Part shown: positions 49,694-61,264 of the stretch, piece after piece
How positions within the stretch are numbered: position 1 is the first letter of the stretch
Layout: every line of letters begins with the position of its first letter
NCBI GenBank assembly: GCA_020631735.1
Contig: CM036160.1
Coordinates: forward strand, 115,426,680 to 115,490,679
DNA from: Saccharum officinarum
Taxonomy: Eukaryota > Streptophyta > Magnoliopsida > Poales > Poaceae
Reading direction: 5' to 3'
DNA: 64,000 bases
Translations under genes and position numbers: made by a program
The notes under the pieces: generated by a model
What the model saw: the letters and a program-made list of their open reading frames with translations, nothing else
What the model was told of the DNA's origin: nothing
Database searches by the model: none

Positions 49694-51922
49694 ATGCTAG
49701 ATCAATGCTTCATGAGTACAATGTGAGTCAATCATTTGGGATGAAGCAATCAATACCGCTTTGCTACTATATCAATAGATTATATTGTCATCCATTGCTA
49801 GAGAAGACCCATATGAGTTACTTCATGGAAGAGAAGCCCAATATTTCTTACTTAGGGTGTTTGGTTGCAAATACTATATCTTGAAGAAGGCACTAGATTG
49901 GGGAAGTTTGATAAAAGATGTGATGAGGGTTCCTACTTGGTTATTCAACTACAAGCAAAGCTTATAGAGTTTGGAACAATTCAAGTGGCATTCTAGAAGA
50001 AGTCCATGATGTGCAATTTGATGAAACCAATGGGTCACAAGATGAAGAAGAGAATCTAGATCATGTTGGTGGAACTCTATTGGTGGAAGCAATGAAGAAC
50101 ATGGATATTGGGACATTAGAGCAAAGCAAGTAATTGACACAAGATGATGATAAAGATCAAGTGCTCATTTTCCATTCAAGCTAGCTAGTGACTCTCAAGT
50201 GCAAGATCATGGTGCTAGTTCTTCTCATCAGATACATCATAATGAATCAACCAAGCTCAAGCAATCAAGTGCAAGTACTCCAACCACAACATGTTTCAAG
50301 AGATCACCCCATTAATAGTATATTGGTGATATTAGAAAGTGTGCAAACAAGATCAAGATTGACTATGTTTGTGAGCATGCATCATTTTGTCAACCATTAG
50401 AACCAAAGAAGATAGAAGAAGCTTTGAGGGATGCCGATTGGATCATGGCTATGCAAGAAGAGTTTAAAATTTCACAAGAAATGATGTTTGGAGAGTTGGT
50501 AGAAAGGCCAAATGACTACAATGTGATTGGACCAAGTGGGTGTCAAAAAACAAGCAAGATCAAGATGGCATTTATGAGAAACAAAGCAAGACTAGTTGCT
50601 CAAGGTTACACTCAAGTTGAAGTCTTGGACTATGATGAGACATATGCTCCCGTGGCAAGATGGAGGCAATAAGGATTCTATTGGCTTATGCTTGTGCACA
50701 CAACATCAAACTATATCAATGGATGTCAAAAAGTGCATTTCTCAATGGGATCATCAATGAGTTAGTATTTGTTGAGCAAACCGCCCGGATTTGAAGATGA
50801 CAAGAAACCCAACCATGTCTACAAGTTGAAGAAGGCTTTATATGGCTTAAAGCAAGCACCTAGAGCATGGTATGAGAGGCTAGGATTTCCTTCTCTCTAA
50901 GGATTTTTCAATGGGCAAGGTTGATACTACTCTATTCACCAAGAAGATTGGAAATGATCTATTCATAGTGCAAATATATGTTGATGACATCATCTTTGGA
51001 TCAACCCAATCAAGCTTATTGTGAAGAATTTGGTGCTATGATGGCTAAAAGAGTTTGAAATGTCTATGATTGGTGAACTTGCTACTCCTTGGTCTCCAAG
51101 TCAAGCAATTGAAGAATGGAACATTTGTGAGTCAAGGGAAATACATAAGGGACATGTTGAAGAAGTTTGGAATGCAAGATGCAAAGCCAATTTCAACTCC
51201 AATGGCACAAATGGCAATTTGGATAGTGATCTTGATGGCAAATGGTGAATCAAAAGGAATATCGGTCTTTGATTGGAAGTCTACTCTATGTCACCGCATC
51301 AAGGCCGGATGTCATGTTTAGTGTTTGCATGTGTGCTAGATATCAAGCCTCACCTAGAGAAGTCATCTCACGGCCGCAAAGAGAATATTGAGGTACTTGA
51401 AGCAAACAAGAGATGTTGCACTATGGTATCCCAAGGGTCAAAGTTTGATTGATTGGATATTCGAACTCCGACTATGGGGTTGCAAGATCAATAGAAAGAG
51501 CACAAGTGCACATGTCAATTACTTGAAGATCACTTGTGTCATGGTCCTCAAAGAAACAAAATAGTGTGGCAATCTCTACCGCCAAAGCCGAATATGTGAG
51601 TGCGGGGAGTTGTTGTGCACAATTGCTATAGATGAAATCAACTTTAAAGGATTATGGCCTCAACTTCAAGAATGTGCCGTTGCTATGTGATAATGAGAGT
51701 GCAATCAAGATGATACAAAACCCGGTTCAACATGGAAGAACAAAGCATATTGACATAAGACATCATTTCATTAGAGATCATCAACAAAAGGGAGATATTG
51801 CCATTGAAAGTGTTGGCACCGATGATCAACTTGCCGATATTCTCACTAAGCCACTTGATGAAAAGAGGTTTTGCAAGCTAAGGAATGAATCGAACATTCT
51901 TGATTTCTCAAACATGAGTTGA
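49694..51922 (+). pseudogene. copia integrase-RT-RNase H, multiply frameshifted
   Basis: Readable blocks in order: ARSMLHEYNV and YYINRLYCHP (integrase core), GCKYYILKK (integrase C-terminus), ALRDADWIMAMQEEF and RNKARLVAQGYTQVE (RT start), [17 protein letters not shown] near 50830, the active-site block YVDDIIFGS near 50980, STAEAEYVSAGS (RNase H) near 51585, and HIDIRHHFIRDH ... DQLADILTKPL to the stop at 51922. At least six frame changes and stops separate them. It is not functional. Confidence 0.9.
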
Positions 51923-53059
51923 ATGCACCCCACCCACTTATTGACATGCCTCTTCCTTCGACATTGCAAGGTAAAATTGATTGACATGTCTTTCATCCTA
52001 TGCTAAGGACTTGATAGAGCATGTAGACATAATAAGTTGTACGCATAAGCATTCATGATAAATCAAATGAATTTGATGATATATGTTACCACTATTGCTT
52101 CTATGCTTATTTTGATCTAGTGGTGGCATATGACATTTTTGTGAGCTTGTAAACCTAGTGTTGAATCTAGAAGATTTGCTATAAGTGTTTAATTCAACAT
52201 AGGCAAGATAAACCCTATATTTGAGGAGTGAAGAAGCTTATTCTTTGGTTCAAATCGAATTAAATATCTTTGGCATGTATTCTAGGTATCGAATTAAATT
52301 TCAATCTACTCCATCAAACACTTTTCCTTCTCTCCACAATTTGATCCCCTTTTGGGTAAGTTGTTGACAAGGGGGAGAGAAAAAGATGATTCAACTTGAT
52401 AAAGGGGTAAATAAATTTATGATGAGAAAAAGATGATTCAACTTGATAAAGGGGTAAATAAAATTGTTGATGCACACAAGTAGGGGGAGCAAGATCATAA
52501 ACAAAGTTGTTGCATTTGTTTGTGCATTCTCATATGACTTGCTCATTGCACATGTATTTAAATTCAATATACATGCTTGTGTGGTGCAATGCTAGTATAG
52601 AAATTGGATGATGAAATGATCTACTAGCATGCATAGGAATAGTTTACATGTGGTATCTAGACTTGCCTAAAGCTTTACAAGTGGTTAGCTTTACAAGTGG
52701 TCCAAGAACCTTTTACATATAATGTTGATCTCACGGGGTTCTTGAGTTTTGATGGATGTCTAGTTACTTCATGATGCTAAGGATGGTGTAAAAGACAACT
52801 CTGATTGGTATCACGCTTCAAAGGTCCATTTCTTACACCATACATTTTGGTAGAATTACTCTCCCAACATTTCTATCTATGCATATGTGCAAAGCTTTCA
52901 ATCCAAACTCTATGCACATATGTAGGGGGAGCTAATGCTACTAAAACCGAGCTTGTGATAATTGTCCAAACTTTACTTATGAGCAAAATGATTGGACAAG
53001 TATGACAAGTTCAAAACTTTATTATCAAAATCATCTTTGTGAGGGTTGTCATCAATTAC
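51923..53059 (+). other. Spacer between copia pol and 3' LTR
   Basis: No env-like or other frame is supportable. Contains a 39-bp direct repeat (GAGAAAAAGATGATTCAAC...) at 52377-52415 and 52424-52462. The motif TAGGGGGAGC occurs twice (near 52481 and 52922). Confidence 0.6.
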
Positions 53060-53074
53060 CAAAAAGGAGGAGAT
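53060..53074 (+). promoter_or_regulatory. copia polypurine tract
   Basis: AAAAAGGAGGAGAT directly before the LTR start TGAAAGTCC. This is the typical form for the lineage. Confidence 0.85.
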
Positions 53075-55387
53075 TGAAAGTCCCTAGTTTGGTTTTGGCT
53101 AATTGATGAACCTAGGACTAACCTTTGTATCTAAGTGGATGATTTAGATAAAGGTGGTCATTGCATATGAGACATGACATTGACTCATATGACCAAGATG
53201 ATGAAGACCAAGATGAGGCTTGGCTCGATGGACCGTTTTGAAGGTGAAGGGCAAGTCGAGGCTTCGAAGCGAAGGACCATGCGATGGTGAAGCTTGAGCA
53301 AGACTTAGCGCCGACGGACCGATGCAACGGTGAAGAGCAAGTGAAGTTAAGGTCGATGGATCGAGACGGTCATGTGATGATATGAAGCGGATCATATCAT
53401 TTGGAGAAACAAAATGGGCTCAAGGCAAAGGTATAACCATAGGGCCATTTTGTTTTACACTCAAGACACCATAGAGGGTGTGAGTGGTTTAGGATCGATA
53501 GCCGAACTATTAAGAGGGGAAGTCTTATCGGTTATTCGATGCACGGGTGCCACTAGGTGAATTCATGAAGCGCATTGCATGTAGGGCCTAGTGAGCTAAT
53601 TGGAAAACCTTTGAAAATGATTGAGAAAAAGCTAACACACAAGCACATGGAGATGTACACTTGATGGTGTTGGCACATTTGCAAAGGTGGCGTTGGTCGC
53701 ACTGTGGTTTGCGGGTAGAGAGGGGTTTGGGTTCCTCTCTCCCTCCCGCCGAGCGTGTGAGCGCGGGATTCAGGCGTTTTCGAGGAGTTGAAAAGCCTAT
53801 TTTCCACTACGCCGGAAGTCAGAAAAGAAACGGAGGCGAACGGAGGTCACAGAGGTGACCGGACGCTGCACCGGACGCGATCATGGTATGACCGGACGCG
53901 TCCGGTCAGTACTGCGTAGACACGGGTGTTAGGGTTTGTAACTGGCGCGTCCGGTCACTCGCGGGACCGGCGCGTCCGGTCAGTCGCCCAGAAGGAACTG
54001 CGGTTCGCAAGGACGATCGGACGCGGGGCGCGTCCGGTCACACGCGATCGGACGCGTCCGGTCGTCGAAGGAGCTTACTGGACTCCGACCGGACGCTGGC
54101 ACTGTCGCGTCCGGTCGTTGCGAGGAGCGCGTCCGGTCGTTGTTTCGCGAGCGCGGGTGCTGTGCGGATCGGCGCGTCCGGTTGTTGCGAGGAGCGCGTC
54201 CGGTCGTTGCTTCGCGCGCGCGGTGCTGTGCGACCGGCGCGTCCGGTCGGTTGAGCAGCGCGTCCGATCATAGCGTTTGACCGTTGGCGCGCAGTGACCG
54301 TTGGAGGATCTAACGGTCGCATTTGAAATTTGAGGGACACGTGGACGTCGCAGGGCGACCGGACGCGGTTGAGCGCGTCCCGGTCAGTTTCGACCGGCGC
54401 GTCCGTCGTCTCGAAAAAACGGTCAGTGGAGTGGCAACGGCTCTATTTGTTTGGGGTGCTTATAAATACTCGTTGGCCGGCCCTTGGGGAGGTCTCTTGG
54501 CATTTCTAACACTCTTGTGCATCCTTTGAGCTAGAGCTACTCCTCCCACTCATCTCTCTTGCTTGATTGCAAATCAAAAGTGAGATTGAGTGATCCCAAA
54601 GTGCATTGCATAGCTTGAGGGCATCTAGTGGCACTTGTGGGTGGTTTAGCCGGTGGATTTCTTGTTACTCTTGGAGAGTACCGCTCCTAACCGGCTTGGA
54701 GATTGTTGGAGGCGTTGGCAAGAGAAGGTGATTGTTCTTGGCCACCTCCGGTTGTTTGTAAGAGGTTCTTGTGCTTCCTCGGCGGGACGCCAAAAGCAAC
54801 TCTATTACATTGCGCGTGTCATTGAGTTACCTCACTTGAGAGTGGTGTCTTGCGGTGCCTTGCGGGGCGTGCCTTGAGGGGCAAGTGACTTGAGGGTCGC
54901 ACCGAGGAACCATCTAAGTGTTGGTCGACACAACCGGTGACGTAGCTTGTCGGTGCACAAGTGAACACCGGTGAACAAAAATATTGTGTCTCTTGTCTCC
55001 CGGTGATTGGTCTCCATATTGTATTGTTGTCAATATTGATTGATTGTATATCATCTTGGTGATTGGCAACATCTTCACTCCACCGTTGGTATAAGATACA
55101 CAATCCTATCTCTTGCATTTACTTTTACTAGATTATCTTGTGTAGCTCTAGTAGTAGCCTTTACTAGTAGTTGTTAGCTTGCTCACTAGTGTATAAATAG
55201 TGACATAGCTCTTGTGTGAACTAGAGATTATAATCTACTAGACTTGTGGATAGGAGGCTTGCATCACAACCCTTGGCTAAGCAAAACTCGCTTTACGCCG
55301 TTTGTTATTCTAACAAGTTTGCTTAGTGGCTTGTGTAGAATTTTTAATAGGCTATTCACCCCCCCTCTAGCCATCTAGGACCTTACA
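53075..55387 (+). repeat. 3' LTR of the copia element (2313 bp)
   Basis: Starts TGAAAGTCCCTAGTTTGG, ends GGACCTTACA. TATAAATA at 54461-54468 marks the promoter. U3 holds a GCGTCCGGTC array at about 53860-54415. The R-U5 part contains GGTCGACACA and GTGAACACCGG blocks shared with the solo LTRs at 27087 and 37001. Confidence 0.92.
53860..54415 (+). repeat. GCGTCCGGTC palindrome array in copia LTR
   Basis: More than twenty copies of CGCGTCCGGTC or its reverse, over 550 bases, ending about 50 bases before the TATA box. The long open frames here are by-products of the repeat. Confidence 0.88.
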
Positions 55388-55428
55388 ACACCCCCTAAGG
55401 CCATGCACCGGTGGTTTGATTCGAACCT

Positions 55429-55533
55429 GGCCTGTCGCTTGGCCCAAAAATAAGTGGCTGAGTTGATTTATTATGAGAAAAAATACTGCTAGCTGACTGA
55501 AAATAAGCGGCTGAAAGCTCAAGCGAACAGCCC
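55429..55533. mobile_element. hAT-like MITE, about 105 bp
   Basis: GGCCTGTCGCTTGGCCC at the left and, reversed, GGGCTGTTCGCTTGAGC at the right. The body has AAGTGGCTGAGTTGATTTATT and AAGCGGCTGAAAGCTCAAG, standard for this grass family. Confidence 0.7.
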
Positions 55534-56339
55534 TGGCTATGGCTGCTGCTAAAAATAGCTGGTACAGGAAAAACCAGCCAAAACATCCAGATGGTACAAC
55601 CATCCGGCCACATTTAATTTTGAATCAACAGAGCATCATTCAACACATGGCGCCAACACAGCAGCATCCACACAAAAGTGGCCAACAAGTATTACCATTC
55701 AAACACATAGAGCACAACAAGTATTACCATGAACACATATACAAAGATAGTACATACCACTGCATTACACCTTAAAAGTTATTCAAAATCCATTCAAATT
55801 TCATTGCCATACACCATCAGTGCCATACATATTTCGTGAACAAATTTGAACAGATCAGTGGACCTCCTACGCTCTAATTACAACATCAAGTTGCAGCACT
55901 ACATCACCTCTTAGTTCTCCCTAAAACTATTACATGTGGCCTAGTGGAGCATTTACAAAACTTGTAGCAGTTGCCCAAAACACTTGCAACAACTACAGAA
56001 ACATGCGCCTTCAAATATGCACATATACTCCACCTACAACAAGTATCTACACTGGCATACAATCCTACTATTTGCATTCCCTACCATTCCTGCACATCTA
56101 CCTATGTCTTAGTGGATTCTATTCCCGCACACAACAATGAGCATAACTACGGCTCCCATGCAAAAGTTCCTTACCCAACCACCACTAGTTCTTCATGCCA
56201 TGCTTGAACCCACTTCGACATGTCCTCCCCACACGGCCTCGCCTACAATTTCAGGACATTTAAAAACATGTATGTAAACATACAAGGCACGTCTACATTC
56301 AATTGAACCAGTTATCATCCTAATTTACATTACCTTTCC
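55534..56339. other. Intergenic or 3' part of the Harbinger element
   Basis: AT- and CA-rich sequence without a gene. It probably includes the 3' UTR and end of the minus-strand Harbinger transposase unit, but I could not fix its terminal repeat. Confidence 0.4.
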
Positions 56340-57600
56340 ACAATCATTACACCCACATAGCGGTCGCAATGTACTCCCTCAAACCTTGCATAGTAGTATG
56401 AGCATTCATCCGCACCCATTCACCTGGTTAGTACGTTTCCGCCCCATCTCCATACTTTTGACTGTACAAGTAATTGTGCATCGCAAAGCATGAAGTAATA
56501 AATCATCAACTGCTTCTCCCTAGGAAAGAATGGTACCTCTTCCAAAATGTGCCACCTTCCTTTCAGGATCCCAAATTGTCTTTCGACGACATTGCGTAGC
56601 TTCGAATGAGTCTAGTTAAACTTCTCCTCCCGAGTCATATCCTCAACAGGTAGTTCCTCAAATTCCTTCAGATGGTACCTTGTATTTTTGAAAGGCCCCA
56701 TGTACCCACAACCCACCTGATACCCCACGTCCACCAAATAGTAGTGTCTTGTCACACATAAACCACTTGGTTAGTTAGTTCATAATTTTCTAGGCCACCA
56801 GCTGCAAATGATGTTTGAACATATGAATGCCACTGCTTACTAACCTGGAGGTGGATGCGGAAAGTTCGGTTCAGCCCAACAATCTTTCAGTACCTGCATG
56901 TCATGCACCGACCCCGCTAACCCCGCGCCCGACAAATGTGAAGCGCCCATCCATGTCCACAATGGCACATCCATTAATTGTGACATCCCCTTTCCCATTA
57001 ATATAGTCAAGTCTTGCCTGCTTACTCACCTTCACTTTGACATGACTTCCATCCAAAGCCTCAATGCATCCATCAAAGAATGGTTCGTATTCCTTAAGTG
57101 GGCTTTCACTCCAGCATAAGTGATATCATAGGGAACAATAATAGTGTCAGCCCACCTTTGCATTACCTCAGCGACATGAGTCACCTTTCTACTAATTGTA
57201 TCTAAAGACCGGACAAATCTATCCCTGCCCTCTCTAGTTGCCCCATGGTGAGCACAAGTGCGCACATACATAGCTAAAATTTCCATTGATCCTGTTTGCC
57301 TTGTACTCTTGAGCCCAAACCCATGTAAAATATCATGCAAGTGGAGGAAATCATCTGGACACATACGCAAGTTGTCGAGGCACAACTCTTCATTGTGTAG
57401 AGTGATTTCGAGCACTGTTGTCCTGTCTGCCTCGGGAAGGGCAGCTCCGGGTTCACCACTAGAGCCTTATTGGCCAGTGCAGACTTGAGCCTTGCAAGGA
57501 GGACCGCAGCAGCCACCACGGTGTACAAGGATGCATCATCGTTGTTGTCATGCTCGACCGGCCAGGTGTAGGGGTACGTAGGGCTACTCATCTGCAAGAA
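56340..57600 (-). pseudogene. PIF/Harbinger transposase, broken
   Basis: A DDE transposase of plant PIF/Harbinger (HARBI1-like) type. On the minus strand the N-terminal part reads NLRMCPDDFLHLHDIL, AMYVRTCAHHGATREGRDRF, SLDTISRKVTHVAEVM. The first catalytic Asp lies in EALDGSHVKVKVSKQ near 57040-57080, in a different frame from the upstream part. The second Asp is in the HDMQVLKDCW block near 56895-56915. A GT-AG intron of about 100 bases lies near 56750-56850. The Glu is in RNVVERQFGILKGRW near 56555-56600. A TAG replaces the conserved Trp codon at 56612-56614 (FN*THSKLRN). Frameshifts and this stop make it a pseudogene. Confidence 0.87.
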
Positions 57601-58680
57601 TAACTAGGACTCATACTGCTGAAGGGCTCAGTTCTGATGAAATGAAGTAAACAAGTTCAAATCACTAACCTTCCTGGTCTTGGGGCTGAACCTAGAACAC
57701 AATTAATAGAGTCTTGTCTTGTTTGGAATTGTAGATCCTCAAGGTGGGCTCTTCCCAGTTAGCGCGATCCGAGGACATATGCTGCCATGTTCAAAAGGTT
57801 TTGGATGATGTATGCATCATAGAACACAAACCTTTGGCGAATGGTAAACTAACATGCACGAGAAATTAGGTGGGAGAAAGGGGGAAGTGCCTTGGCAAAA
57901 TGCTTGCCGCGTTTTGAACGGAGGTTGTAGTGCCTGGCTAGAGGTGTAGAGGACGACGAAGTGGACGACGCTGCCAGTGTGGGCAGCTTTGAACAGAAGT
58001 TCATCGCACATCAACTGAAGGGCTGTAGGAAGCGTAATCAAACGAATGAGATGAATGACCTAGGACAGGGAAGAAACCAATGACGCTTGTGAATGAGAGC
58101 ATACCTGGAGGTCTCAGATCCAGCGAGGAGGCAGGTGATTCCGGTGACTTGAGAGGCGGATCCATTGGCCGCGGTTCGGTTGACCTTGAACAAGAGCATG
58201 TGAGTGTTAGATCCGGAGAGGGGGAGAGGGGACGGACGCTGTCGTAGGCTGGGGAAGGGGGGCCGACGACGCTGGCGTCAGATCCGGAGGGGGGTACGAT
58301 GGAGATGTCGTATGGGGGGTACCTTGTTGTTCCTGACGGACGGGCGTCGACGACGGTAGGTTGAAGGGGGCTCCAGAGCTCACGGAGGTCGCCGAGGCTG
58401 CCCACGGCGGGGCCAGGCACGGTCGCGGAACCTCACAGCCGCTGCGGCGTGCGTGGAGGAAAGAGGAAGAGGGCGAGTGAGAAGTAAACCCTAGCCACGC
58501 CGGGCGCTGGGGAACGGAATGAAGGAGGGAGGGACACTGCGGCGGGGAAGGCGGCCTGTAGGCTGTAGCCGTTCGGCTGGAGCTAGGCCGCCGAACGACT
58601 GGGCTAAGCCCAGCCAAAAGCAGCCCAGCTAGTTTCAGCCTAGCCGAACACTGCCAAAGATCGTGACCTCGTGTTGACTG
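57601..58680 (-). other. Upstream part of the Harbinger unit
   Basis: GC-rich, with low-complexity serine/proline frames (58001-58617) that look like leader or a first exon. Near 58655 the minus strand reads GGCAGTGTTCGGCTAGGC, a form seen at Harbinger ends, so the element probably ends here. The left terminal repeat was not found. Confidence 0.45.
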
Positions 58681-58983
58681 TTTTTTTTTTATAAATGAGC
58701 TTGTGTTAACTGTTGTGTAAAACCAACTGTTAGATCGATCAAATAACCAAATATTCGCGTTTTCATAATAGACTACATTTGCTCTTAAGCAACGAAGAAG
58801 GGAGGTACCAAGGTCAACTAGTCGTGTGTGCTAGAGCGATATGAGGGAGAAGCATGTCTCTTTTGAGCATCCACGTCCATTCCACATGCCAAATGTAAAT
58901 GCATTTTCGTACAACTGTTAGCGGGGTCCAAGGCACTCAAACTTTTATGTTGTTTGCTTAATTTTAGCCCAATTACCATAATA

Positions 58984-59399
58984 CTCCCTCTATCTCGTAA
59001 TAGATGAGATTTTAGTATAGAGCACGTGAATTAGGAAGAAATGAAAAATGGGTTTTGCATAGGAAACGAGGAGAAAGATAGGCGTCTTTGGATTCATTGA
59101 TGGTGCTCACCTTGTCTTGCTAAGCAAAGTTTGCAATGTTTAGTTCCTTTATTTACTCGATTTACCATTGTTTGGTTAATAGAGCCAATTTGGCTCGCCT
59201 TTGTTGGCGAGGCTAGCTTTGTCGAGTGAGTTGCTCGGCCAGACAAGGAAACAAAGTTGCCTAGGTGAGAGATCTAAACTTTCCATATAGGTAGAGATGT
59301 ATTGTAAAAAGAGAAATGTGTATTGAAAAAGTAAAAACGACAACTAATTTAGGACACGTGTAAAAGGCTAGGGAAACAAGTATCATATGACGGAGGGAG
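58984..59399. mobile_element. Stowaway MITE with an insert
   Basis: CTCCCTCTATCTCGTAATA after TA at 58982-58983; ATGACGGAGGGAG before TA at 59400-59401. At 416 bp it is too long for this type. 59085-59275 appears to be foreign sequence placed inside. Confidence 0.7.
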
Positions 59400-59401
59400 T
59401 A

Positions 59402-59986
59402 TGGTAACGAGCGATGCAATTTTTTTAAAACCAATGAGGTGCGATGATGAGACCTACTGTCTCCATCTCAACAGAGTGTTGTTGCAGTCCTTTCTTACAA
59501 AATCAATAAAATTTTAAGCTCACCGAATAACAAAAAAGCACTAGTGTACCGAATAAGTGTCATTCATTAATTTGAGAATTTTTTATATTAAACCTATCAA
59601 GAGACACGCATTAATAATACTGTTTTCTACTAATTTAGTTAAATTTAAGAAAACAATTGACTTAGTGGAACCAAATATTACACTTTTGTAAGATGTTATT
59701 GTTTTTTGTATAAAACAATGTTTATCTGCGTAAAAAACACTTTTTTCAGGAACATAGTACATTTGCGCTACAGACTACAGTATTGCACCGAAGCTCTGAA
59801 TCTCTAAAACACAAAGAGGCTGCATACATGGGTGGATACTCCTGCCCCCTATAGCAAGGCCAGCATCCAGCAACATGTCCCTATAGCCGAAGGAGGTGTC
59901 GCCGGCGACGTCGAGGCTCATAGCGCTCCTGTGCCTCGCCCTGTATTCCTCCTTTATATGCAGTGTGAGAAAAACCCTCTAGATTA
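59402..59986. other. Intergenic DNA with a possible gene-start fragment
   Basis: AT-rich to 59760. At 59872-59970 the plus strand reads a short frame NMSL, a TAG, then PKEVSPATSRLIALLCLALYSSFI, which looks like a start plus signal peptide of a secreted protein with one stop. No mature domain follows. Possibly a gene relic. Confidence 0.35.
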
Positions 59987-60220
59987 CTCCCTCCGTCCTA
60001 AAATAACTGTCATTCTCGCTTTCTGAGAAATAACTTTGACTAATTTTATATAAAAAATATTAGTATTTATTATACATAATTAATATCATTAGATAGATCT
60101 TTGAATCTATTTTCATAATAAATTTATTTAGAAATATAAATGTTGCACGTATTTTCTATAAATCCAGTTAAACTTATGGCACGAAAACCCAAAACGACAG
60201 TTAATTTGGGACGGAGGGAG
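59987..60220. mobile_element. Stowaway MITE
   Basis: CTCCCTCCGTCCTAAAATAAC and, reversed, CTCCCTCCGTCCCAAATTAAC. TA at 59985-59986 and 60221-60222. 234 bp, very well preserved. Confidence 0.92.
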
Positions 60221-60222
60221 TA

Positions 60223-60891
60223 TATATAGTACAATTCATTCCCATCCCTCAAAGAGTACAATTCATCCCTCTAGACTATCTGACCACGGTAGTCGCAAAA
60301 AAAGGACTATCTGAGCATGGTGTAACTGTTGTTCGCACTCGGATTGAAGGGGGTGTGAAGACGCTGTCACGATGAATGGAACACTCGCCCTACAACGCGT
60401 GTGGGCCATCTATTCCCTTAGCTCTGTTTTCTTTTGGTTCGAAGTAGGAGAAAAGTAGAAATGCTTGTAAACTAGCAAAAACCTCTCGTGTTGTTGTATC
60501 TCAATATCAGTATCGCCCTAGCGTTTGGTAAACTCAGATGGTTGTCTCCTGTTTGTTGTAATCTTGCAAGAGCATCTCCGAGAGTACCCAATAATCCTTC
60601 TCAATCCTTGATTTCTGAGAAGAATGAAAAAAAATCATCTCTAACAACTCCCAAACTCATCTCCCAATCTTTTTGGCACTTGGAAAAAACCCTTTGTGCG
60701 TAAAGATGCGCGGACTCCAATAGTGTCTATATTGTTTCCGCGCGCTGTATGCATAGGCCAATCCAAAGGTGGAAGAACGTGGGAAAGAATAAAGACTACG
60801 AGAGAGTTCCTGATGCAAATGTACAAGAGAAAAAGGATATATAAAATTGGTTAGAAATAATATAGGATTCCTGATGTAAAATTGCCTTCTA
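60223..60891. other. Intergenic DNA before the chromovirus remnant
   Basis: No gene. The stretch AGAGCATCTCCGAGAG (60570) and CTCCAATAGTGTC (60715) resembles decayed hAT-type MITE arms but is not resolved. Confidence 0.4.
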
Positions 60892-61249
60892 ATGAATTAT
60901 TGGAAACCCCTTTGTCCAGTAGCTTATAAGTTAGAGTTACCTGAGACAATGAGTGCTATATTCCTAGTTTTTCATGTATCGCATCTCAAAAAGTGTTTGC
61001 GCGTTCCAGAGAAAAGAATTGAACCCCGAGGTATAAAGCTCAAGTCAGATTTGATATATCGTGAGCAGCCAGTTCGAGTTTTGGACTCTAAAGAGAGGGC
61101 TACTCGAAACAGTATGGTGAAAACATATAAGATACAATGGAGTCATCATGATGAGGAGATACATCTTGGGAAACAGGTGAATATCTACAAAAAGCCTATG
61201 AAGATTTTTACAACAAATGATTCGTAACCCAAATATCGAGATGAGATTT
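60892..61249 (+). pseudogene. Ty3/gypsy integrase C-terminus and chromodomain region
   Basis: The end of a chromovirus (Tekay/Del type) pol. Reads CPVAYKLELPETMSAIF (GPY/F-type module with the first Gly changed), FHVSHLKKCLRVPEK, YREQPVRVLDSKERATRN, VKTYKIQWSHHDEE (start of the chromodomain region), then a frame change before the conserved W.E motif and a stop at 61225-61227. Everything upstream of the module is missing, replaced by host-like DNA. This is a fragment whose LTR continues to the right. Confidence 0.88.
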
Positions 61250-61264
61250 TTATAAGGGGAGGGC
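61250..61264 (+). promoter_or_regulatory. Chromovirus polypurine tract
   Basis: TTATAAGGGGAGGGC immediately before the LTR start TGTAACACCC. Confidence 0.8.

Larger units (their letters stand above)
49694..55387 (+). mobile_element. Ty1/copia element, Maximus/SIRE type, 3' half
   Basis: It contains the integrase end, RT and RNase H remnants, a long non-coding spacer, a polypurine tract and a 2313-bp 3' LTR. The left part is lost in the assembly gap. RT follows integrase, so the order is copia. The long LTR starting TGAAAG and the 1.1-kb spacer before it fit the Maximus/SIRE lineage of grasses. Confidence 0.9.

Noticed and set aside
49513..49884. Frame crossing the N run
   Set aside because: Reads through the assembly gap; the two sides are not shown to be contiguous.
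53926..54340. 115- and 100-codon frames rich in Arg
   Set aside because: By-products of the GCGTCCGGTC array in the copia LTR U3.
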